DNA of 64,000 nt, taken from NCBI RefSeq assembly GCF_003999995.1, contig NZ_RJAD01000001.1, positions 1,798,001 through 1,862,000 on the forward strand, given 5' to 3'. This DNA comes from Microbacterium sulfonylureivorans. Its GTDB lineage: Bacteria; Actinomycetota; Actinomycetes; Actinomycetales; Microbacteriaceae. A model generated the notes under the pieces. It saw nothing but the letters and a program-made list of their open reading frames with translations, had not been told where the DNA came from and ran no database searches. Of this stretch, positions 57,497-64,000 are shown piece by piece (the first letter of the stretch is position 1; each line of letters begins with the position of its first letter). The position numbers and the translations under genes are program-made.

Positions 57497-58903
57497 TCAG
57501 AGGCGGGTCCAGGCCTCCGTCAGGACGGAGCGCAGGATCTGCTCGATCTCGGTGAACTCGCTCGGACCGATCGTGAGCGGCGGCGCGAGCTGGATGACGG
57601 GGTCGCCGCGGTCGTCGGCGCGGCAGTACAGTCCGGCGTCGAACAGCGCCTTGGAGAGGAAGCCGCGCAGCAGGCGCTCGGACTCGTCGTCGTCGAACGT
57701 CTCCTTGGTCGCCTTGTCCTTGACGAGCTCGATGCCGAAGAAGTACCCGTCGCCGCGCACGTCGCCGACGATCGGCAGGTCGGTGAGCTTCTCGAGCGTC
57801 TGACGGAAGATCGGCGAGTTCTCGCGGACGCGCTCGTTCAGGCCCTCCTCCTCGAAGATGTCGAGGTTCTCGAGCGCGACCGCGGCCGAGACCGGATGCC
57901 CGCCGAAGGTGTAGCCGTGATAGAACGCACGGTCGCCGGTGCGGAAGGGCTCGTAGATCTTGTCGTTGACGATCGTCGCGCCGATGGGGGCGTAGCCGCT
58001 CGTCATCGCCTTGGCACACGTGATCATGTCGGGCTCGTATCCGTAGGCATCGCACGCGAACATGTGCCCGATGCGGCCGAACGCGCAGATGACCTCGTCG
58101 CTGACGAGCAGCACGTCGTACCTGTCGCAGATCTCGCGCACGCGCTGGAAGTAGCCGGGGGGAGGGGGGAAGCATCCGCCCGAGTTCTGCACCGGCTCGA
58201 GGAACACCGCGGCCACGGTCTCCGGGCCCTCGAACTGGATCATCTCCTCGATGCGGTCGGCGGCCCAGACGCCGAACTCCTCGAGGCTTCCCGTCGGGGC
58301 GCCCATGTCGCCCGCACGGTAGAAGTTCGTGTTGGGCACACGGAAGCCGCCGGGGGTGACCGGCTCGAACATCGCCTTCATGGCCGGGATCCCGGTGATC
58401 GCCAGGGCGCCCTGCGGAGTGCCGTGGTACGCGACGGCGCGCGAGATGACCTTGTGCTTGGTGGGCTGCCCCTGCAGCTTCCAGTAGTACTTCGCGAGCT
58501 TGAACGCCGTCTCGACGGCCTCGCCGCCGCCGGTCGAGAAGAACACGTGATTGAGGTCGCCGGGGGCGTAGTCGGCCAGGCGGTCGGCGAGCTCGATCGC
58601 AGCGGGGTGCGCGTACGACCAGATCGGGAAGAACGCGAGCTGCTCGGCCTGCTTCGCGGCGACCTCGGCGAGGCGCTTGCGCCCGTGCCCGGCCGCGACG
58701 ACGAAGAGGCCGGCGAGCCCGTCGATGTACTTCTTGCCCTGCGAGTCCCAGATGTGGTGGCCTTCGCCCTTGACGATGATCGGGACGCCGGGGCCGCCCT
58801 CCTCCATCACCGACTGCCGGGCGAAGTGCATCCAGAGGTGGTCCTTGGCCATCTGCTGGAGCTCGGCCTCGGTGCGGGCGTGGCGTTCGGTCGTGGTCGA
58901 CAT
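57497..58903 (-). CDS. Class III (omega) aminotransferase
   Basis: A 468-residue PLP enzyme. Signatures: HHIWDSQGKKYIDGLAGLFVVAAGHGR, FSTGGGEAVETAFKLAKYYW, RAVAYHGTPQGALAITG, VSDEVICAFGRIGHMFAC and the PLP Lys in TCAKAMTSGYAPIGATI. This subgroup includes putrescine, taurine and other omega-amine:pyruvate transaminases. No partner dehydrogenase is adjacent, so the amine substrate cannot be set. The start MSTTTERHARTE is preceded by AAGG-type sequence. Confidence 0.88.
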   Translation of the reverse strand: MSTTTERHARTEAELQQMAKDHLWMHFARQSVMEEGGPGVPIIVKGEGHHIWDSQGKKYIDGLAGLFVVAAGHGRKRLAEVAAKQAEQLAFFPIWSYAHPAAIELADRLADYAPGDLNHVFFSTGGGEAVETAFKLAKYYWKLQGQPTKHKVISRAVAYHGTPQGALAITGIPAMKAMFEPVTPGGFRVPNTNFYRAGDMGAPTGSLEEFGVWAADRIEEMIQFEGPETVAAVFLEPVQNSGGCFPPPPGYFQRVREICDRYDVLLVSDEVICAFGRIGHMFACDAYGYEPDMITCAKAMTSGYAPIGATIVNDKIYEPFRTGDRAFYHGYTFGGHPVSAAVALENLDIFEEEGLNERVRENSPIFRQTLEKLTDLPIVGDVRGDGYFFGIELVKDKATKETFDDDESERLLRGFLSKALFDAGLYCRADDRGDPVIQLAPPLTIGPSEFTEIEQILRSVLTEAWTRL

Positions 58904-59011
58904 GGGTGGCCTTCCGTCGGGCTTTTCCCCGACGATACCCGCGCGTCCGCGCGGCGGCCATGACGGTTCGTCCGGTTCACCGCACGGATGCGGCGGACCG
59001 TCCGCCCCCTG

Positions 59012-59371
59012 TCACCGGACGGCGCCGGCCTCCGGGGCGGGCGTCGACGGGCCAGGCGTGCCGGGCTCCGTCGGATACGGGGCGGGCGGCTCGGCAGGCG
59101 GCGGCGACGGCGTCGCCGGCGGAGCGGGCACGGTCGGCTCCTCGGGCGACGGGAATGTCGGCTCCTCCGGATTCGGCGCGAGCGGCTCGTCGGGGGTCGG
59201 AACCGTGGGCTCCGACGGCCAGGGCGACGGCGTCTCGCCGGGAATCGCGGGGGCGGGCTTGCCCGGAGGCGTGGTCGGCTGGGTGTTCGGGTCGCCGGGG
59301 ATGCCGGGACTGCCCGGGTCGCCGGGAACGCCGGGGCCTCCGGGGGTGCCGGGGAAAGCGGGATCGCTCAT
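59012..59371 (-). CDS. Collagen-like and Pro-rich repeat protein
   Basis: A 119-residue low-complexity protein. Residues ~6-27 are Gly-X-Y collagen-type (PGGPGVPGDPGSPGIPGDP), then Pro-rich repeats follow (EPTVPTPDEPLAPNPEEPTF and similar units of PxEPTxP). There is no signal peptide or membrane segment. GAGAGGA upstream of ATG 59371 supports the start. It may be an extended rod or wall-spanning stalk; the lack of a signal makes export uncertain. Confidence 0.65.
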   Translation of the reverse strand: MSDPAFPGTPGGPGVPGDPGSPGIPGDPNTQPTTPPGKPAPAIPGETPSPWPSEPTVPTPDEPLAPNPEEPTFPSPEEPTVPAPPATPSPPPAEPPAPYPTEPGTPGPSTPAPEAGAVR

Positions 59372-59456
59372 GGCCGTCCTCTCTCGAGCTTCCAGCCTGC
59401 GCCGGGCCGCAGCATCCCTCACCCCCGTTGACCGGGTCGAAGGCGCGGTGTAGGGA

Positions 59457-60674
59457 TCAGGCGCGCGTCGGCAGGCCGGTGGTCTGGGGTGGAGCCCCCA
59501 CGACGACCGCTGCTCCGCCCGGGTCGGCCAGGAGCCGCTCGAACGCCGCCTCGGCCGCGCCGATGAGCAGCCGGTCCTCGGCGAGGGAGGCGACGCGGAT
59601 GTCGAGGCCCTCCATGTTCGCAGGCATCGCCTGAGTTCCGACGGCGGCGGTGAGCCCGTCGAGATCGTGCTCCGCGAGCGTGGCGAGGAAGCCGCCGAGC
59701 ACGACGACGGACGGGTTCAGCACGTTGACGGCGTTGGCGAGGGCGGTCGAGAGGATGCCGCGCTGCCGCGCCAGCTCGGATGCCACGGCGGGGTCGGCAG
59801 ACGCGGCCAGCGCCTCCGCGAGGGTGGGCTCGTCGGCCGCGGTGAGGCCCACGGCCTCGAGAAGGCGCGATCGGCTCACCTCGTCCTCGAGCACGCCGCC
59901 GTTCGCGCGGCGGTCGGCCTCGGAGGCGATGCCCGGACGGTTCTGGCCGAACTCGCCGGCATAGCCGCCGGCGCCGGCCACCGGCATCCCGTGCACGATG
60001 AGGCCGCCGCCGATGCCGCTCGCTCCGCCGTTGAGGTACACGACGTGGTCGATGCCCCGCGCGGCCCCGTAGAGATGCTCGGCGAGGGCGCCGAGGCTGG
60101 CGTCGTTGCCGAGCACGGACGGGAGGCCCGTCGCGCCCGTGACGAGGTCGCGCACGGGCGCGTCGGTCCAGTGGAGATGCGGCGCGTTGCGGACCAGGCC
60201 GTCGGAGGCTCGGACCAGACCCGGGACGGCGAGGCCCACCGCGACGATGCGTGCGTCGCGCAGCTGTCCGGCGCGCCAGGCGCCGATCCGGTCGGCGATG
60301 AGAGCGGCGGCCTCCTCGGGACTGAGGAGATGGTCCAGCTCGATCCGCTCGCGGAGCGCGATGGTGCGATCGAGCCCCACCGCGGCGATCGTGAGCGCGT
60401 CGACCTCGGGGTTCACGGCGACCGCGAACACCCCGGGTGCGACGGCGACCACGGGCGACGGGCGTCCGACGCGGCGTGAGGGATCGGGGGCGCGCTCCTC
60501 GACCAGGCCGGCGCCGGCGAGCTCCGCGACCAGGTCGGCGATCGTCGACCGGTTCAGCCCGGTCGTCTCGGTGAGGGTCGCGCGAGAGAGCGGTCCCTCC
60601 AGGTGGACGAGTCGCAGCAGCCGCGCCAGGTTCCGCTGGCGGACGCCCTCGGCGGCGGGGGACGGATCGGTCAT
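59457..60674 (-). CDS. ROK-family transcriptional regulator
   Basis: A 405-residue protein. The N-terminal winged helix (RLLRLVHLEGPLSRATLTETTGLNRSTIADLVAELAGAGLVEE) is followed by a ROK sugar-kinase-like domain (VGLAVPGLVRASDGLVRNAPHLHW, LGNDASLGALAEHLYGAARGIDHVVYLNGGASGIGGGLIVHG, GEFGQNRPG). The usual ROK zinc motif CxCGxxGC is not present; the region reads RANGGVLEDE. GAGGGAG upstream of ATG 60674, with TACAGT further upstream, supports the start. It is divergent from the sugar ABC transporter, its likely target. Confidence 0.87.
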   Translation of the reverse strand: MTDPSPAAEGVRQRNLARLLRLVHLEGPLSRATLTETTGLNRSTIADLVAELAGAGLVEERAPDPSRRVGRPSPVVAVAPGVFAVAVNPEVDALTIAAVGLDRTIALRERIELDHLLSPEEAAALIADRIGAWRAGQLRDARIVAVGLAVPGLVRASDGLVRNAPHLHWTDAPVRDLVTGATGLPSVLGNDASLGALAEHLYGAARGIDHVVYLNGGASGIGGGLIVHGMPVAGAGGYAGEFGQNRPGIASEADRRANGGVLEDEVSRSRLLEAVGLTAADEPTLAEALAASADPAVASELARQRGILSTALANAVNVLNPSVVVLGGFLATLAEHDLDGLTAAVGTQAMPANMEGLDIRVASLAEDRLLIGAAEAAFERLLADPGGAAVVVGAPPQTTGLPTRA

Positions 60675-60723
60675 CTCCCTCACTGTACGGCCGGTCGAGG
60701 CATCCGGTCGGTATTTGTTGCTC

Positions 60724-60752
60724 TTGACGCCAAATCCGCCGCACCGTACTCT
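60724..60752 (+). promoter_or_regulatory. Promoter of the sugar ABC operon
   Basis: TTGACG (60724-60729) and TACTCT (60747-60752) are separated by 17 bases, a close match to a vegetative promoter. ATTTG (60713-60717) and CAAAT (60731-60735) flank the -35, a possible ROK half-site pair. Confidence 0.7.
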
Positions 60753-60769
60753 GGCAACGTCCAGATCAC

Positions 60770-60789
60770 TTTCGACACGGATGTCGAAA
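60770..60789. promoter_or_regulatory. Operator-like palindrome of the sugar ABC operon
   Basis: TTTCGACA-CGGA-TGTCGAAA is a perfect 8-4-8 palindrome 17 bases downstream of the -10 and 18 before the ATG. A repressor bound here would block elongation. The ROK protein or an unlinked LacI-type protein is the likely binder. Confidence 0.7.
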
Positions 60790-60807
60790 CTTTCGAGAGG
60801 TTCGAAG

Positions 60808-62112
60808 ATGAACACACGCAGCAGGATGAGGCTCGTCGCGGGATTCGCCGCGACCGGTCTCGCGATGGGCGCGCTCGCCGGCTGTGCCGGCGGTGGCGGG
60901 GGCGACGGCGAGGCGAGTGGTGACGGCGACGTCACGCTCACGTGGTGGCACAACGCCACCTCCGGACCGATGCCCGCGGTCTGGGAGGAGGTCGCGGCGG
61001 AGTTCGAGGCGGCCCACCCCGGCGTCACGGTCGAGCAGACCGGCTACCAGAACGAGGAGCTGCAGCGCACACTCATCCCGAACGCGCTGTCGGCCGGAGA
61101 CCCGCCCGACCTCTTCCAGGTGTGGCCCGGCGGCGAGATCCGCGACCAGGTCGAGAACGGCTACCTCATGCCGCTCGACGATGCGCTCGGCGACACGATC
61201 TCGAGCGTCGGAGCGACGGTCAACCCCTGGCAGGTCGACGGCGAGACGTACGCCGTTCCGTTCACGTTCGGCGTCGAGGGGTTCTGGTACAACACCGACC
61301 TCTTCGAGCAGGCGGGCATCGACGCACCTCCCACGACGCTCGACGAGCTCAAGGAGGACGTGGCCAAGCTTCGCGACGCGGGCATCACGCCGATCAGCGT
61401 CGGCGCCGGCGACAAGTGGCCCGCGGCCCACTGGTGGTACCAGTTCGCGCTCCACTCCTGCTCGCCCGAGACGCTCCAGGCGGCCGCCGCCGACTTCGAC
61501 TTCAGCGATCCCTGCTTCGTCGATGCGGGCGAGGAGCTCGAGGACTTCATCGGCATCAACCCGTTCCAGGACGGCTTCCTCGGAACCCCGGCCCAGACCG
61601 GCGCAGGCAGCTCCGCGGGTCTCGTCGCGAACGGCCAGGCGGCCATGGAGCTGATGGGTCACTGGAACGCCGGTGTCATCGGCGGGCTGACCCCCGACGA
61701 GGAGGTGCCCGAGTTCCTCGGATGGTTCCCGTTCCCGGCGATCGAGGGCTCGGCGGGCGACCCGGGCGCCGCGCTCGGCGGAGGTGACGGCTTCGGCTGC
61801 TCGGCGGAGGCCCCGCCGGAGTGCGCGGAGCTGCTCGCCTACATCATGAGCGAGGACGTCCAGAAGAAGTTCGCCGCGAGCGGTGCGGGCATCCCCACGG
61901 TTCCGGCCGCGCAGGACTCGCTCGAGGACCCGAACCTCAAGCTCGTCGCCGACGGCCTGGCCGCGGCATCCTTCATCCAGCTCTGGCTCGACACCGAATA
62001 CGGCACCACGGTCGGAAACGCCATGAACGAGGGGATCGTCAACCTCTTCGGCGGCGTCGGCACTCCCGAGGACATCGTCACGAAGATGGAAGACGCTGCG
62101 GCGACGCTCTAG
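60808..62112 (+). CDS. Sugar ABC transporter substrate-binding lipoprotein
   Basis: A 434-residue family-1 extracellular solute-binding protein. The signal peptide ends in a lipobox (GALAGC, Cys26) followed by a Gly-rich linker. The mature part has VTLTWWHNATSG, ELQRTLIPNALSAGDPPDLFQVWPGG, YAVPFTFGVEGFWYNTDLFEQAGI and GQAAMELMGHWNAG, typical of carbohydrate-binding members. GAGAGG seven bases before ATG 60808 is a good ribosome-binding site. The operator at 60770-60789 is upstream. Two permease genes follow; no ATPase is visible before the edge. Confidence 0.9.
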   Translation: MNTRSRMRLVAGFAATGLAMGALAGCAGGGGGDGEASGDGDVTLTWWHNATSGPMPAVWEEVAAEFEAAHPGVTVEQTGYQNEELQRTLIPNALSAGDPPDLFQVWPGGEIRDQVENGYLMPLDDALGDTISSVGATVNPWQVDGETYAVPFTFGVEGFWYNTDLFEQAGIDAPPTTLDELKEDVAKLRDAGITPISVGAGDKWPAAHWWYQFALHSCSPETLQAAAADFDFSDPCFVDAGEELEDFIGINPFQDGFLGTPAQTGAGSSAGLVANGQAAMELMGHWNAGVIGGLTPDEEVPEFLGWFPFPAIEGSAGDPGAALGGGDGFGCSAEAPPECAELLAYIMSEDVQKKFAASGAGIPTVPAAQDSLEDPNLKLVADGLAAASFIQLWLDTEYGTTVGNAMNEGIVNLFGGVGTPEDIVTKMEDAAATL

Positions 62113-62114
62113 CG

Positions 62115-63104
62115 ATGACCACCACCACTGCACCCGGGTCCGCGGTCTCCGCGGGCCCGGGCCCCTCCTCCGTTCGTTCGAAGCGCGCCGCGGGCCGGCG
62201 CACCCGGACCGAGATCGTCATCTTCGTCGGGCCCGCGCTGTTCCTCTTCGTCGGCTTCGTGATCCTCCCGGTGATCCTGGCCGCGGTCTACAGCTTCTAC
62301 CGCCTCCCGTCCGCGTTCCAGTGGAGCGATCTGAACCCCGAGAACTTCCTCGGGCTCGACAACTACGTCAGGGCTCTGACGACTCCCGAGTTCACCCGCG
62401 CGATCGGCAACAACTTCTTCATCCTCGTGATGTCGCTGCTCATCCAGGGGCCGATCGCCATCGGCGTCGCACTCCTGCTCAATCGCAGCCTCAAGGGGCG
62501 CGGCGCGCTCCGGCTGCTCATCTTCGTGCCGTACGTCCTCGCCGAGGTCATCGCCGGCCTCGCGTGGAAGCTGCTCCTGCAGCCCAACGGAGCGGTCAAC
62601 GCCACGCTCGAGGCCATCGGACTCGGAGGCCTGGCGCGCAACTGGCTGGCAGACCCCGCCATCGCGCTGTGGACGATCTTCTTCATCCTCACCTGGAAGT
62701 ACATCGGGTTCGGCATCATCCTCATGCTCGCCGGGCTCCAGGGGGTGCCCGACGAGCTGGCCGAGGCGGCGCAGATCGACGGCGCGAGCTGGTGGCAGGT
62801 GCAGCGGTACATCACGATCCCGCTGCTCGCGCCGACCATCCGCATCTGGGCGTTCCTGTCGATCATCGGGTCGCTCCAGGTGTTCGACATGGTGTGGGTG
62901 ACGGTCTCGCCGACCGTCCGCGGGATCGCGACCGAGACCATGGCCACCTACATGGTCCAGCAGGGCCAGTTCGCCGGGCAGCCCGGCTACGGCAGCGCGA
63001 TCGCCGTCATCCTCTTCGTCATCTCGCTGGCGGTCGCCCTCGTCTACCAGCGCTTCGCTCTGCGCCGCGACCTCGTCGGCGCCATCACCTCAGGGGTCCG
63101 CTGA
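62115..63104 (+). CDS. Sugar ABC transporter permease 1
   Basis: A 329-residue MalF-type permease. Six or so transmembrane helices start near residue 35 (IVIFVGPALFLFVGFVILPVIL), and the cytoplasmic EAA loop is EAAQIDGASWWQVQRYITIPLLAPTI. The gene begins two bases after the binding-protein stop and its stop overlaps the next ATG (TGATG), so all three are one operon. Confidence 0.9.
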   Translation: MTTTTAPGSAVSAGPGPSSVRSKRAAGRRTRTEIVIFVGPALFLFVGFVILPVILAAVYSFYRLPSAFQWSDLNPENFLGLDNYVRALTTPEFTRAIGNNFFILVMSLLIQGPIAIGVALLLNRSLKGRGALRLLIFVPYVLAEVIAGLAWKLLLQPNGAVNATLEAIGLGGLARNWLADPAIALWTIFFILTWKYIGFGIILMLAGLQGVPDELAEAAQIDGASWWQVQRYITIPLLAPTIRIWAFLSIIGSLQVFDMVWVTVSPTVRGIATETMATYMVQQGQFAGQPGYGSAIAVILFVISLAVALVYQRFALRRDLVGAITSGVR

Positions 63105-64000
63105 TGTCCTCCACCGTCGAACTCGAGCGTGAACTCGAGCAGGAGCCGGCGCCCGCGGGCGTCGCGGGTCGGCGCTTCGACTGGGGGCAGCCCTTCGTCT
63201 ATCTCGTCGCCCTCGTCGTCGTCGCGGTCGCCGTCGGGCCTGTCCTCTACGTCTTCATCGGCGGCTTCCGCACCACCGCGGACCTCAATGCGGACCCTGC
63301 GGGCATGCCCGACCCGTGGACCCTGCAGAACTGGACGACCGTGCTCACGGCGCCGCGGTTCTGGGGCAACGTGCTGGCGAGCACGTTCCTCGCCGTCGCG
63401 ACCACGGCGGGCACGGTCATCGCCGGGATCATGGCGGCCTTCGTGATCGCGCGGTACAGCTTCCGCGGCCGCGGCTTCCTCTACACGATGTTCGCGGCGG
63501 GGCTGATGTTCCCGCTGACCGTCGCCGCCCTTCCGCTGACACTGCTGCTGCGCACCCTCGGGCTCCACGGCACCTATCTCGGCGTCATCATCCCCGGGAT
63601 CGCGTTCGCCCTGCCCACGACGATCATCATCCTGGTCCCGTTCCTCCGGGCGATCCCCGCGGAGCTCGAGGAGGCGGCCGTCATCGACGGCAGCACGCGC
63701 ATCGGGTTCTTCTGGCGGATCCTGCTCCCGCTGTCGAAGCCGGCGCTCGTGACCGTCGGGATCCTCGCGTTCGTGGGCAGCTGGAACGGGTACCTCCTCC
63801 CGCTCCTCGTCATCAGCACGGGCTCGCTGCCGCAGGAGCTCTGGCCGCTCCCGCTCGGAGTGACGCAGTTCTCCTCGCAGTACTCGCAGGACACCGGAGC
63901 GGTGCTCGCCTACACCTCGCTGGCGATGATCCCCGCTCTGGCGTTCTTCCTGGCGATGGAGAAGCAGATCGTCGGCGGTCTCACGGGGGCGGTGAAGGGA
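63104..64000 (+). CDS. Sugar ABC transporter permease 2 (3' end outside window)
   Basis: A MalG-type permease of at least 299 residues that is open to the right edge. It starts at ATG 63104, overlapping the stop of permease 1. The N-terminus is charged (Glu/Arg), followed by a first helix (LVALVVVAVAVGPVLYVFIGGF) and others; the EAA loop is LEEAAVIDGSTRIGFFWRILLPLSKPAL. It lacks a stop codon in the window. No ATP-binding subunit is seen, as is usual for actinobacterial operons that share MsiK-type ATPases. Confidence 0.88.
   Translation, partial: MSSTVELERELEQEPAPAGVAGRRFDWGQPFVYLVALVVVAVAVGPVLYVFIGGFRTTADLNADPAGMPDPWTLQNWTTVLTAPRFWGNVLASTFLAVATTAGTVIAGIMAAFVIARYSFRGRGFLYTMFAAGLMFPLTVAALPLTLLLRTLGLHGTYLGVIIPGIAFALPTTIIILVPFLRAIPAELEEAAVIDGSTRIGFFWRILLPLSKPALVTVGILAFVGSWNGYLLPLLVISTGSLPQELWPLPLGVTQFSSQYSQDTGAVLAYTSLAMIPALAFFLAMEKQIVGGLTGAVKG

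Noticed and set aside
1..64000. CRISPR arrays, insertion sequences, phage genes, rRNA or tRNA genes
   Set aside because: I looked for regular direct repeats, transposase motifs with terminal inverted repeats, and cloverleaf patterns and found none.

Overview
The window is high-G+C actinobacterial chromosome. It is most like Microbacterium or a close relative (Microbacteriaceae). Support for this is the leaderless promoters of the form TANNNT-N6-ATG/GTG, the paired small proteins of a family I associate with Microbacteriaceae (DUF7882), the SipW-dependent surface proteins, and general codon use. I saw no rRNA, tRNA, CRISPR array, insertion sequence or prophage gene. Both ends cut a gene.

Region 1 (1-13.6 kb) is a carbohydrate-degradation locus. 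It has three secreted right-handed beta-helix proteins (one cut by the left edge) and one large glycoside-hydrolase-like protein, all carrying F5/8-type-C (discoidin) modules, plus a GntR/FCD regulator with a candidate operator. Region 2 (13.8-21.8 kb) is an arsA-type double ATPase followed by a sulfur/persulfide cluster. The cluster has two His-less CsoR-family (CstR-like) repressors, three matching ATACCC...GGGTAT operators, a rhodanese lipoprotein, a thioredoxin, two FAD disulfide/persulfide reductases with fused rhodanese (one also with TusA and DsrE-like parts), and two tiny related Cys-rich proteins of unknown function. Region 3 (21.8-32.3 kb) is mostly housekeeping and stress: a bactofilin-like membrane protein, an ArsR regulator, dinB, GNAT, MOSC, NUDIX, an odd zinc-ribbon SDR, YaeQ and CsbD.

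Region 4 (32.3-36.9 kb) is a flavin-based redox trio (ferric-reductase-like membrane protein, FMN-binding protein, ApbE) beside a convergent two-component system. Region 5 (36.9-42.4 kb) has a pantothenate operon (DUF2520 protein, panC, panB), two potassium-channel-like proteins and an accessory YidC/Oxa1 insertase with a small partner. Region 6 (42.4-45.3 kb) is a SipW surface-protein operon whose signal peptidase is fused to a sortase-type LPATG tail. Region 7 (45.4-47.8 kb) is a transsulfuration pair preceded by a leaderless Cys-rich leader peptide (MLTCRCCR), which looks like cysteine-responsive attenuation.

Region 8 (47.8-64 kb) has a FadH-like flavoprotein lacking one cluster cysteine, an SLC13 transporter, two divergent or adjacent TetR-controlled units with clear palindromic operators, a sugar isomerase/oxidoreductase pair, an aminotransferase, a collagen-like protein, and a ROK-regulated sugar ABC transporter that runs off the right edge. 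The most interesting points are the CstR-box regulon with the undescribed CGK/CGQH microproteins, the cysteine leader, the SipW-LPATG fusion, the CBM-like repeats nested inside a beta-helix, and the dense set of leaderless promoters.
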